Source: Acanthosepion lycidas
Lineage: Eukaryota > Mollusca > Cephalopoda > Sepiida > Sepiidae
Direction of reading: 5' to 3'
DNA length: 64,000 bases
Assembly (NCBI GenBank): GCA_963932145.1
Contig: OZ010577.1
Span: 17,241,589-17,305,588, forward strand
How positions within the stretch are numbered: position 1 is the first letter of the stretch; each line of letters opens with the position of its first letter. The notes under the pieces were generated by a model. The model did no database searches, had not been told where the DNA came from, and worked only from the letters and a program-made list of their open reading frames with translations. A program made the position numbers and the translations under genes. This document shows positions 54,151 through 64,000 of the stretch, piece by piece.

Positions 54151-55774
54151 ACCGGAAGTCGTTGTTTATCTATTTGGGTCAAATTATATGGCTTGTTTTT
54201 ATTTTTTTGTTTCTTATTTTATTTATTTATTTATTTATTAACGTAGTAAAAATTTGTTTATATCACTTATTTAACAGTTTTGTTTTGGTTTGGGAATTTA
54301 ATTAAAGCTATTTGTTCAGTTTTGGGGTTGATTGTTGTAGTTCATTCTAAGTATTATTTTGTCGGGAACAGTTTTTGATTGATTATCTTTATTTTGGGAT
54401 TGGTTTGTTTATTTATTTACTTGGATAAATATAGCACACCTTAAGACTATATTTCTTTTATCAGTTAATTTCGATGCTGTTGAGAGGAATACGAATGAAC
54501 GCAATGTATATTAGGTACACCAATGCATGTAAAAGCATATATAATCAATATACATATACGCAAGTGCACAGCAACAAAAATAAATAAAGAAAAATTATAT
54601 AAATATACGCTCATCAATACTGGAAAGAGCGATAACAGTTACTGGACTTAAGAAACCTATTTTCCTTTAAAATTCCTTGAAGTGAAAGATTTTATAATTT
54701 TTAACCGACAATATCACTGGCTACTCTCTCATTGAATGTCAACTTTTTCCTTATAAGGAAACAGTTAACATTACCATTAACATTACCACGCTGACAACTC
54801 TTACGTTAGCCGCACATCTTTGCTTTATTGATATATTGTCAGGACAAGGTTATATGTATGAGCAATCAATAAGGATCGAATTCTGCCTATTCGAAATGCT
54901 AATTATTACTCAGTCAAGGATCCTAAGTTATTTACAAGGTTTATGGTAATTTAGCCGAGTACCACACTACTGAAGCATCCAGTGATAATCTAACATACTA
55001 CCGTAGAAATAATTTGAAAAAAAAAAACAAACTGTCCGGTTAACGAGAGCAAAGTACCCTGTCTTGCTTTATATATCTACTCATTCGTGTATGTTCGTTA
55101 AAGTAATTTAAGTAGGCATCTGTGAAAACACTGTACTTCGCTTCTTCCCAGACCCAATCTCGGTCTGTCTGTTGTATTCCCAAGTGGATGAAAATATCAG
55201 AAAGAAAATAAGGAATTATCTCTTGGAGCAAAAATTTTATACATGAATAGTTTCTGTAGAATTTCTAGCTCTTCCGACCAAGAATTTTTTTTTTTCTCTC
55301 AAGAAAAAGAAACGATTTTTTTTTTTTTTCAAAATCGATAGTATTTCACGTTCAATATTTTCCAATGTCTTTTATCTTCTCTCAGACAAAAAAGAATTCA
55401 TTACTTTTACAGATTAGAAACAGGAAAAAAATCCTTAGAAAAACGTGTTGATCCTGCTTCTTTTAATATTTTTGGTTAATAAACACAACACCAATTTGAA
55501 TACTACCGACTCGAGCAGTCCCGTTCGGTTAACAAATCATTATAAAGAGTGCATTGTATGCTTAGGTTGAAACAACTAATTATCATGCAGAGAAATCTAT
55601 ACTAATGCTTAATAAATTCCGGAAAAATGCATTTGATAAAGCAATATATGAAGAATTACATACTAGAGATTTTTTATTTACACAGGAAATCTAATGCCTA
55701 ACTGGTTACAAACAACCAGCATACGAATAGAAAATAATTTCTGTGGAGGTAATTAAAATAAGAATGGTTTTCTC
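54151..55774. other. Unassigned, no gene seen
   Basis: Homopolymer T/A tracts near 55290-55330. Open frames are short and unrecognised. Confidence 0.4.
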
Positions 55775-56250
55775 TTCTTTTTCTTCTTCTTCTTCTACTA
55801 CTACTACTTCGATTTCTACTACTTCTACAACTACTACTTCTTCTGCTCTTGCTCCTCTTCTGTTTATTCTCCTCCTCCTCTTTTGCTTCTTCTTATTATT
55901 CCTCTTCTTTTCTTCTTCTTCTTCTCTTCCTCGTCGTCCTCCTCTTCTTCTCCCCTCTTCTTCTTTTCTTCTTCTTCTGCTCCTGCTCCTCTTCTGCTTC
56001 ATTTTCTCCTTCCTCCTCTTCTGCTTCTTCATATTATTCCTCTTCTTTTCTTCTTCTTCTCTTCCTCCTCCTCATCACTGCTTCTTCTCCTCCCCTCTTC
56101 TTCTTCTCTCCTCTTCTTCTTCTTCTTCTGCTTCTGCTCCTCTTCTCCTTCTCCTCTTCCTGTTCTGATTCTTCTTATTATTCATCTTCTTTTCTTCTTC
56201 TTCTTCTCTTCCTCCTCCTCCTCCTCTTTTTCTTCTTCTTCTTTATGCGC
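55775..56250. repeat. (CTT)n/(CTC)n polypyrimidine region
   Basis: About 475 bp of CTT/TCC repeats with local internal duplication. Long Ser/Leu/Phe-rich plus frames and an Arg/Glu-rich minus frame are artefacts. Confidence 0.95.
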
Positions 56251-56794
56251 CGTGTACCCTCAGGGCGTAGGACTTCCTGTAGCTCTTAATAAACTTTATT
56301 TCCTATAATCTCTCCTAAGCCCTGTTCCGCCATCCATTTACTCAAGATCGCTAATTAAGTTATGCGTTGTTCTCTCTTTTCCTCTCTCTCTTCCGTGGGT
56401 ACGTTCTCTCATAGGATTTATTTAACCTGTACCCCTATACATTTTCAAACAGATATAGTCAAGCCTTTCAAGTATAGCTATCAAATTTGCATTGCATTAT
56501 TATTGGATCCAGGGAAAAGATTTAACGTTGTGGTTTTATTCATCACGAGGAAAGTGTCTTTCAATTACCGTACTAATATAAAAATAATAAATATCTTTTG
56601 CAGAAATATCTTTTGCAGAAACAATTAATACTGTTTGATATACGATTATAATTATCTTAATTAATAATATACTGAGAAATATAAAGATTTTGTGCAATCT
56701 GAATATAAAGAAATTTTACAAAAGTATTTTTCACAAAAAATACTTTTCTTAGTATTTATCATTGGAAATTTATCTGCAACTTTTCTTTTCTTTT
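56251..56794. other. Unassigned spacer
   Basis: AT-rich. The open frame 56362-56628 is unrecognised. Confidence 0.4.
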
Positions 56795-57645
56795 TATGTG
56801 CCGTGTCATTTCAGAACGTGGAGGATCATGGCTCTCCACATCCCCCCTATCCCTTGTAGCTCTCAATAAGTTTCGTGCCTCTGACAACTCCTCCAGACAA
56901 CGTTCTATCATCCACTTAATCTGGCCAGGTATGTCAAGCGTTACTTTCCCTTGTTTCTTTTTCCCTCTCTTCGACCTTTGAGTATCAGATTCTCTAGGCC
57001 CTCCTTTCTCATTACACGTCCCAGAAATTACATCTGCCTCTTCCTGGTTTTGAGTACAAGCTTCCTCCTTGTTTGCATCCTCTCCAAGACCTCATCGTTG
57101 CTCAGGCACTCATTCCATGATATCCTTAGCATCCTTCTGTAGAACCACATCTCCGCTACCTCGAGTCTCTTCGTCTTTGAGGAGACCGTCCAACATTTGC
57201 TGTCGTATGGGAGGACAGACGTCACGTAGCAGCGCATCACTCTTTTCTTTGTCACCAAAGGAATCCTCCTGTTTCGCAGTAATCTGCCCAGAGTTGGAAT
57301 ACATCCTAGGCCATCCCAATCTGTCTTCGGGTCTCAGCATCGCACCTACCGTCCTGTGTCAAAACACTTCCCAGATATTTAGACTTCCGCACATGCTTGA
57401 TGCAAATCGTATTTCGGGCTCATTCTTTTACTGATGGCCATACATTATGTCTTCTTGTAGTTTATGGTTAGTCCTTTCATCTTACTCTCCCTCGCTATCT
57501 TCTGTAGGAGGTTTTCTAGTTTCTTTCCGTGTCTGCTATCAGTACTGTGTCATCTGCGCATCTTATGTTGGCAAGATGTGGCCACCAATGCCGAATCCCA
57601 GTAGGATTTCCAATTCTCTCAGAAACTAATTACTTTTACGCATTT
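56795..57645 (-). mobile_element. RTE-like LINE, longest copy, RT end and C-terminus
   Basis: Minus strand: ADDTVLIADTERKLENLLQK (about 57550-57490) with the catalytic ADD of the reverse transcriptase palm, SKMKGLTINYKKT, a broken stretch, RRIPLVTKKRVMRCYVTSVL, PYDSKCWTVSSKTKRLEVAE, MWFYRRMLRISWNECLSNDE, VLERMQTRRKLVLKTRKRQM, GRVMRKEGLENLILKGRRER, and RNLLRATRDRGDVESHD to 56800. The order and motifs identify an RTE/BovB-like polymerase C-terminal half. In-frame stops occur near 57440 and 57027. It is the longest of five copies here. Confidence 0.85.
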
Positions 57646-57762
57646 CCTGTACATGACCAGGGTAACCTTGACGCATGTAAATAAAGACAACGACAAAGAT
57701 ATCTTAAATTCATTTTATTTCATTTCTTTCAGCTTGGATATGTGATGAATTAATTTTAATAA

Positions 57763-57764
<2 letters not shown>
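57646..57764. other. Short spacer
   Basis: No feature recognised. Confidence 0.4.

Positions 57765-57811
<47 letters not shown>
57765..57811. repeat. (CT)n-(TA)n microsatellite
   Basis: CT to about 57786, then TA, just upstream of the PLE-T GIY-YIG relic. Confidence 0.95.
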
Positions 57812-57872
57812 CAAGGTTGGTATATACGGAATAAAATTCCAGTAACCAAAAACATTATTTTGAAATAATATT

Positions 57873-58128
57873 TATGTTGGCGACATCACAAACTCACTTT
57901 CACGACACTTGACTCTACATTTGAATAATAACTCTAACATTTTTAGGCATTGAAAACAACATGCCTGGCCGCATACACAATTCAGGAAAATCCTCGTTGA
58001 AAACTCAACTATACTTAAACATGAAAACAATAAACAAAAACTACAAATTCTTGAAGCTATGTGCGTAAAACCTAACCTGAACAAAAGAAACTATGAAAAC
58101 TCTACAAATATACTCAAATGCCTATAAT
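57873..58128 (+). pseudogene. GIY-YIG endonuclease C-terminus, PLE-T
   Basis: In essentially one plus frame: GDITNSLSRHLTLHLNNNSN, IFRH, KQHAWPHTQFRKILVENSTI, LKHENNKQKLQILEAMCVKP, NLNKRNYENSTNILKCL and a stop. GxxTxxLxRRLTxHL is the part after the GIY-YIG strands; KLQILEAMxI with the conserved Glu and a PxLN end are typical of Penelope-like C-termini. The N-terminal part, including the reverse transcriptase, is missing. One internal stop and small deletions. Confidence 0.7.
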
Positions 58129-58349
58129 TGATAACAGAAGCCATTGGTTTATACCAACGGCTTTCCATACTTAATACTTCTTGTTTTTCACTCACGCGTG
58201 ATCATGTGTGACGTCATGTGCCGGGGTACGATTTTCGCTTCTAGCATCTACTATGCACGAGTTTGTCGTTGCTTGGAGATCTTCCATGCAAACCAAAAAC
58301 AGACAATCATTATTGACATATCCGTGTATTATTCAATGTTATTGTCATC

Positions 58350-58380
58350 TTTGATGATGGCTTATGTAAGCCGGAAGCTT
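58350..58380 (+). ncRNA. Degenerate hammerhead-like motif in PLE-T
   Basis: TTGATGA (C3 replaced by T), then U-G at 10.1/11.1, stem II GGCTT/AAGCC with an ATGT loop, and GAA at 58374-58376. The downstream stem III is not clear. Probably inactive. Confidence 0.35.
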
Positions 58381-58574
58381 AGATAGAATTAAAAAACATG
58401 TATCAATATGGTAATTTCCTTTTGTCTTTCAATGATAATGTTATTAAGCTTATCAGACAATGGAAAGGATTTTGCATAAAATAAATAGACAAAACTTATC
58501 AATATTATTTAATGAAACATACATCAATTACATCAATGAAAAAATACTGGCTGAATACACACACACACACACAA

Positions 58575-58605
58575 TATATATATATATATATATATATATG
58601 TATAC

Positions 58606-58683
<78 letters not shown>

Positions 58684-58758
58684 CACGGATATTATTATTC
58701 AATTATTGAATATAAACAAAGCGTCTACACAGTTACGAATATCCATAAGTGGTAAACG

Positions 58759-58832
<74 letters not shown>
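58575..58832. repeat. (TA)n, (CA)n, (TA)n microsatellite cluster
   Basis: TA at 58575-58599 and 58619-58682, AC at 58758-58775, TA at 58776-58832. Tyr/Ile-rich open frames across it are artefacts. Confidence 0.97.
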
Positions 58833-58835
<3 letters not shown>

Positions 58836-59040
58836 CAGCAAAAAAAAATTATCTAAACATAGGTGTGTTCGCGAAACCTAGAATTTTCCCATTTATTTGA
58901 GGCTTCGGACCCTTTTCCTTAAATTCCCAAAATTTTTCGAAAGGGCTGTTTGGTGTTTTAGGAATTTTGGGGAATTGCATCCTAATACTCACCCCTAATT
59001 TTGTTTATTATTTCTTAGAAAAAATGCATGTTATACATTG
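58833..59040. other. Short unassigned spacer
   Basis: No feature recognised. Confidence 0.4.
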
Positions 59041-59057
59041 TGGAATTACTGCGAGAG

Positions 59058-59058
59058 T

Positions 59059-59093
<35 letters not shown>
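59058..59093. repeat. (GATA)n microsatellite
   Basis: About nine GATA units. Confidence 0.95.
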
Positions 59094-59299
59094 GGGAAAT
59101 CAATATATAACTTTTTAATTATTATTCATTAAGTAAATGTAATAATAATAATCAAGAACAAATAATTAAGTAATATATAATCAATAAATGTGTAAAATGT
59201 TAAAAACAACACAATAAACAATGTACAAATCAGCGCATTCAGATTATAATTATTTCTACTCAGTAACTTCTAGAATAATTTGAAACATAAAAGTTACCA

Positions 59300-59636
<337 letters not shown>

Positions 59637-59751
59637 GTTTCGTATAATTTGCTTTCTGAGCCTTACTTCTTCAATATTCCAGTATTAAGTAATCTTTACA
59701 ACATCATTATAATCAGTTGGTGATCACCTGGCGTAGGCGAGTACTTTAGTT

Positions 59752-59754
<3 letters not shown>

Positions 59755-59799
<45 letters not shown>
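59755..59799. repeat. (TA)n microsatellite
   Basis: About 45 bp. Confidence 0.97.
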
Positions 59800-59802
<3 letters not shown>

Positions 59803-59837
59803 TCATTCAAGGAATCGGTAAAAAGTTCAGTTGAATT

Positions 59838-60090
59838 ATCTGATTGACCGACTCTAGAGTTTCGCGTGGAAACGCTGTTCATCCCATATTTTAACTCCTC
59901 AGAACAAACGTTTCTTATTTGAATTTTTTTGAATCTCTAACGTGGTAGCAATTTAAAATTTGAAAGTTATACTTATCGTTTGTTCCGAGGGATATAAATA
60001 TGCGATCTAATAATTACAATAGATTTATCGATTATCTGGCCCCGATAAGCTTTTTGACGCGAAACTCTTGAGTCAGTCAGTGAGATAAGT
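59838..60090. repeat. Imperfect foldback element, about 250 bp
   Basis: GACCGACTCTAGAGTTTCGCG (59848) is inverted as CGCGAAACTCTTGAGTCAGTC (60060). Inside, ATTTTAACTCCTCAGAACAA is inverted as TTGTTCCGAGGGATATAAAT. The arms pair imperfectly over most of the length. Could be an old MITE. Confidence 0.6.
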
Positions 60091-60619
60091 CATCTCACCT
60101 TTTATTGATTTATTGAATATAATAGCTCAAGTTGTCTATTGAATGCTTTTTATCCGCAGAGATTTTTTGACGCATTGAAGCTTAAAATTTATCAGCTCAG
60201 TTCCCCCCCCCCATCTCGTTTACTGTAACCATTGTCTCGAATATCAGAGCGTGTTCAGCTGCTAAAAATAAACCCCTCGAAATATCATGTGCACAATATT
60301 GTATTTAAAAAGTAGAATTATTCCCGAAAAGATAAGATCCAACAGACATCTCTGATATTGAGATCAATATCAAGGCAATAATTTTGCACGTCACAGTGAA
60401 TATATCGATTCTTATTCGTTTGACTCGTTCTGTTGTAGTGTTGGTTCCTCTTTTATTGAATTCAATATGTGTGTGTTTTTTAACTTTGTCAAGCCATCAC
60501 TATTTGCTCGCTCTTAAGCACCTGTCTTCAAAATCTTGCATCATGGCAGCATCGTATTCCTCTATAATTCCAATTGAACGTCTCAGGAATAATATTCTTG
60601 AATTAATCAAAGAGACCTG
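60091..60619. other. Unassigned, no gene seen
   Basis: The open frame 60384-60698 (104 codons, plus) is unrecognised and overlaps the RTE-like antisense relic at its end. Confidence 0.4.
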
Positions 60620-60970
60620 TTTCCTTCTTTCATGTACCGTTTACTTTCAGGACGATCATACCTCTCCACAACTTCCTGTCTTTTGTTTCTCTAAGTAACT
60701 TTTGACATTTGTTCATCCCTCATTGTCCATATTCTGCCATCGATTTACACTCGCTCGTTAGGTATGTTTCCACTCGCTTCTCTTGTCTTCTTGGCCGTGT
60801 TAAATTCTCTAAGCCCTATTTCCTCATTATGTATCTTTCTGATTTACATTTTGTGTGTTCTAGCTCTCATTTTTGTTAAACCTTCCCAGTTGATCACATT
60901 TTCAGTCCAGATTATTCTCTGCATACAAACATTTCTGTCACTTTGAGGTTCTTCATCTTTAAGGAAATAG
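60620..60970 (-). mobile_element. RTE-like C-terminal relic
   Basis: Minus strand, across frames: DRNVCMQRIIWTENVINW-like start, IRKIHNEEIGLREFNTAKK, then QKLLRETKDRKLWRGMIVLK (about 60700-60645). The terminal KLWRxM block matches the other RTE-like ends. Heavily mutated. Confidence 0.6.
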
Positions 60971-61021
60971 TCCGCTATTGATTAGCATATACGAGTATAG
61001 ATATAATATAAAATTTTTCGT

Positions 61022-61024
<3 letters not shown>

Positions 61025-61079
<55 letters not shown>
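61025..61079. repeat. (TA)n microsatellite
   Basis: About 55 bp. Confidence 0.97.
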
Positions 61080-61082
<3 letters not shown>

Positions 61083-61839
61083 ATTTATGTGTTTATATTA
61101 TATAAAAGATTTATAACCATTAACATATATATCCATAATATAAAACACAATGTGATTTTTTTTATTTACGCATCGGTAACGCATCCTTATTTTCTGTATT
61201 AGACATAATAGGATATTCTGTTGTTATGACACCAGATAATAAACTAAAGTATCGTCCAAGTACAACTTATATATGCATTGAGAAATAAACATAGTTGAGG
61301 TAAATTGCGTTATTGAGACATTCTCTTTATTGATATATTTCGTTTATTGCGATATTTTCTTTATTCTTGTCAACTGTCGGCTCATTTATTCTTCTGTAAT
61401 TCAATCTCAGAATACACAAGCAACTTCAAATGAAACTTGAACGATCTTGTGATCGTCTTTTATGTAAGACGCTTTAACCATTAGGCTTCCTGATATTCCA
61501 TGATCTGTCAGTTTTTCTCATCTCTTTCTTCCGAGTAGTTATTATAGCAGTTATGTTGAAGCTGACGAAAAGCGAAAAAAGCTCATGAAATGTGAATGAA
61601 AATCAGACATCTGAAGAAATCAGCTTTATAGGAGAGTGTCTTTATTGGCCTTCCTCCCCAGTAGACCTAACATAGATGCGGATATGGGATCCAGCAATAA
61701 ATGAATAAAGAAAAATGTATACAGAGACTCTTAAGCTCCACAGCAAGGATTCAGCAGTAAGAAGAGAGAGGAGGTGACGAAGGAGAGTAAGCATAACAGC
61801 AGCAGCAGCAAACAAGCAATAAGAACTTTAGGTTAAAGG
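61080..61839. other. Unassigned, no gene seen
   Basis: A short CAG run lies near 61797-61811. Confidence 0.4.
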
Positions 61840-62290
61840 CTCTAAGTTTCATGTTCCGGCTTGTCTCACGGACGTTTTTGAATTACTTCCTCTGGATACT
61901 TTCTATTAATATTTTCATGGCAATTGTTCAGATTAGATTTCCACTTTGGCACACGGTTTTCAAGAATTTAAGCTCAGTACTAGATTGGAGATAGGTCTCA
62001 TCATTTTACTGTTCAAGTTGCTACATGTAACCGTAATTTCTATTCTAATAGTTTCTTCTCTCGGATTTCTTAACTGTAGAACTCTCTTCCAACTTCTTTC
62101 TTTTCTGTTAACTACAATCTTCAAACACTTTAAATGCAACGGCAATCGATTCTCCTCTCTCCTTGAATTTCTGTTCTCTTTGTTATCCTTTCTCTTATAA
62201 AAACGTTTACAAGGTTTCACTCTCAAGTAACCCTCTTGCGTCTTAGTGGCTATATCTCCTTCCTTGGGGTGAAATGGTTTTTAAAACTGT
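61840..62290 (+). mobile_element. LINE-X C-terminal relic and tail
   Basis: Plus strand: CTTGTCTCACGGACGTTTTT, then FYxYFHGNCSD-like, EFKLSTRLEIG, CNRNFYSNSFFSRIS-like and HFKCNGNRFSSLL, followed by the tail AGTAACCCTCTTGCGTCTTA, GTGGCTATATCTCCTTCC and TTGGGGTGAAATGGTTTTTA. Frame breaks throughout. Confidence 0.7.
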
Positions 62291-62800
62291 CAAAATTTAG
62301 CTCACTGGACGATGTAAAGATAATGTAGACACATTGACAAAAAATATTACATAAGAAAACCGACTATTTGATAAACGTTGTGCGATTATCTCCCTTTAAT
62401 TAGGAGGAATTCTTGAGGGTCATGTGACAGCCTTTGAGTGACGTCAGTCTGTGGAGTGTTAAATTCCAGATGATGAGGAGAATGCTAAGGAGAAAAATGT
62501 CATTGCCTGAAGATGTTAGATCGAATAGAAACCACATGGTCCCAACGGCGAACACAAAATATACAAACAGACAGGCTGTTTACTCTTTGGCAAATATTAC
62601 AAGACCCTCTCGATTTAACCTTTCACATTGCTTGTTTTATCCACATGTGTTATAGTTTCTCGGGGATAAATAGTGACAGTTGTGTTTAACTTATTTTATG
62701 ATATAGCGGGTATTTATAATCTCTTTCAGCACAATGCAGATTTGGCATTTATATCGTTAAGCCATCTTGATTCTTCCTTCTTCTGTGTTGACGGCGAACT
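62291..62800. other. Unassigned spacer
   Basis: Short open frames only, unrecognised. Confidence 0.4.
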
Positions 62801-62803
62801 GGA

Positions 62804-62805
<2 letters not shown>

Positions 62806-62875
<70 letters not shown>

Positions 62876-62919
62876 CATTCCGTTATCTATCTATCTATCT
62901 ATCTATCTATCTCATTCCG

Positions 62920-62962
<43 letters not shown>

Positions 62963-62985
62963 ATTCCGTTATCTATCTTATTCCG

Positions 62986-63049
<64 letters not shown>

Positions 63050-63070
63050 ATATCTATCTCAGTCTATTCA

Positions 63071-63118
<48 letters not shown>

Positions 63119-63130
63119 CCAGTCTATTCA

Positions 63131-63169
<39 letters not shown>

Positions 63170-63290
63170 GTCTATTCATATATATCTAGCAATATATTTC
63201 AGTCTGTCGATCTATGTATGTATGTATCTATCTATTCATATCTAAGTTAATTTATATCTATCGAGCTAGCTAGCGAGCTCATTCTATTCA

Positions 63291-63351
<61 letters not shown>

Positions 63352-63360
63352 CAATCTCCC

Positions 63361-63405
<45 letters not shown>
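62806..63405. repeat. (TATC)n arrays with CATTCCGT-type interruptions
   Basis: At least seven TATC blocks separated by short shared inserts: CTCATTCCGTTAT or CTTATTCCGTTAT (four times) and CAGTCTATTCATAT (twice), giving a second-order repeat. The long Ser/Ile/Tyr/Leu frames over it are artefacts. Confidence 0.97.
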
Positions 63406-63948
63406 ATCATTTATTTATTATCTATCTATATTCGATTTGCAAAATTATATTTCTTTAGAAAAATAGAAACCTTCCTACTTAATGGTGATTTCTCTCTTTG
63501 TCTGTCTGTGTGTCTGTACTGTGTGCAGGTGCATTCTCTCTGCTCTGCCATCAGTTAGACAGATTGTATACTTCTTACAAAAGTAATGCACCATTTACTA
63601 ACATCGTCGTGCACATATAACCGGCCGGCTCAGCTTCGGATCAATGTTCACTTGGACGATTTTATTTCTGCAAGGAAACGCAATTACGCAAACTCAAACA
63701 TTCAGTCCTAATCGATCAAAATTGAGCCGGTGTCGGCATTAAATAACAGTTTCGACCAAACCAAGACTTGTAACATCATCATCAAACTGACTTTACCGAT
63801 TTTAAACTTCTGCTCAACTGCCTCCAGTTCTGGTCTTTAAATATGCATGGATCTATCTATGCTGTTTTCGCGTATTTTTCTCAGCCTGACCAAATCTCTC
63901 TTCACTTGTGCTTATACACCCACGCATACACACCCACGTGCACAAGCA
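63406..63948. other. Unassigned, no gene seen
   Basis: No feature recognised. Confidence 0.4.
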
Positions 63949-63956
63949 CATTCGTT

Positions 63957-63958
<2 letters not shown>

Positions 63959-64000
<42 letters not shown>
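63959..64000. repeat. (TA)n microsatellite, runs off the window
   Basis: Continues past the end of the window. Confidence 0.97.

Larger units (their letters stand above)
57873..58575 (+). mobile_element. PLE-T tandem junction: ORF end, pLTR, next ORF start
   Basis: In order: the C-terminus of a GIY-YIG domain (57873-58128), a non-coding stretch of about 220 bp, a hammerhead-like motif (58350-58380), a leader, then the N-terminal frame [20 protein letters not shown] (58460-58520) ending [10 protein letters not shown] at (CA)n(TA)n. An ORF 3' end joined through one pLTR to the start of another ORF is what a tandem or circularly permuted Penelope-like copy would leave. Confidence 0.65.

Noticed and set aside
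55706..56308. Several overlapping 100-146-codon Ser/Leu-rich or Arg/Glu-rich frames
   Set aside because: All lie on a polypyrimidine microsatellite and occur in several frames at once.
62673..63245. 190- and 140-codon Ser-Ile-Tyr-Leu repeat frames
   Set aside because: Artefacts of the TATC array, open in more than one frame.

Overview
The window looks like gene-poor, repeat-saturated animal DNA, most likely from a cephalopod mollusc such as an octopus. That assignment is an inference. It rests on strong AT bias, about twenty long (TA)n arrays, many 5'-truncated non-LTR retrotransposon ends, GIY-YIG Penelope-like elements, Tc1/mariner relics, and tRNA- and 5S-derived SINEs. I found no host protein-coding gene, no functional tRNA or rRNA gene and no CRISPR array. 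Nearly all long open frames are transposon relics or frames across simple repeats.

Layout. 1-5 kb: degenerate sequence with a tRNA-type SINE pair and a Tc1-like transposon that lost its helix-turn-helix region. 6-7 kb: a truncated Penelope-like element of family 2 (PLE-2). 8-16 kb: DDE transposase relics, ends of two LINE families (here LINE-X and LINE-Y) and an RTE-like LINE, two chimeric 5S rRNA-tRNA SINEs and a 33-bp minisatellite. 17.4-21.6 kb: a pogo-like MITE beside a 3.6-kb Penelope-like element (PLE-1). PLE-1 is bounded by 104-bp inverted repeats that each carry a hammerhead ribozyme core. 22.7-29.3 kb: the longest LINE-X copy, another minisatellite and more LINE relics. 30-31.3 kb: an inverted pair of PLE-T fragments and a tRNA SINE. 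33-39 kb: tandem SINEs, microsatellites, two local duplications and a mariner MITE nested in a LINE-X end. 39-53 kb: foldbacks, RTE-like and LINE-X relics, PLE-2 copies and one 70-bp insertion with a clean 17-bp target duplication. 54-64 kb: a further ribozyme-bearing repeat (family S), a PLE-T junction, RTE-like relics and long TATC/TA arrays.

The unifying theme is Penelope-like retroelements. They occur as 5'-truncated copies with an inverted piece of their own terminal repeat joined at the truncation point. Hammerhead-like cores (CUGANGA, helix, GAA, short hairpin, NUH) recur in four separate repeat families. In several of them the first position after A9 is not Watson-Crick paired. Everything here was read by eye. 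Family names PLE-1, PLE-2, PLE-T, S, R, U, LINE-X and LINE-Y are local labels, not database names.
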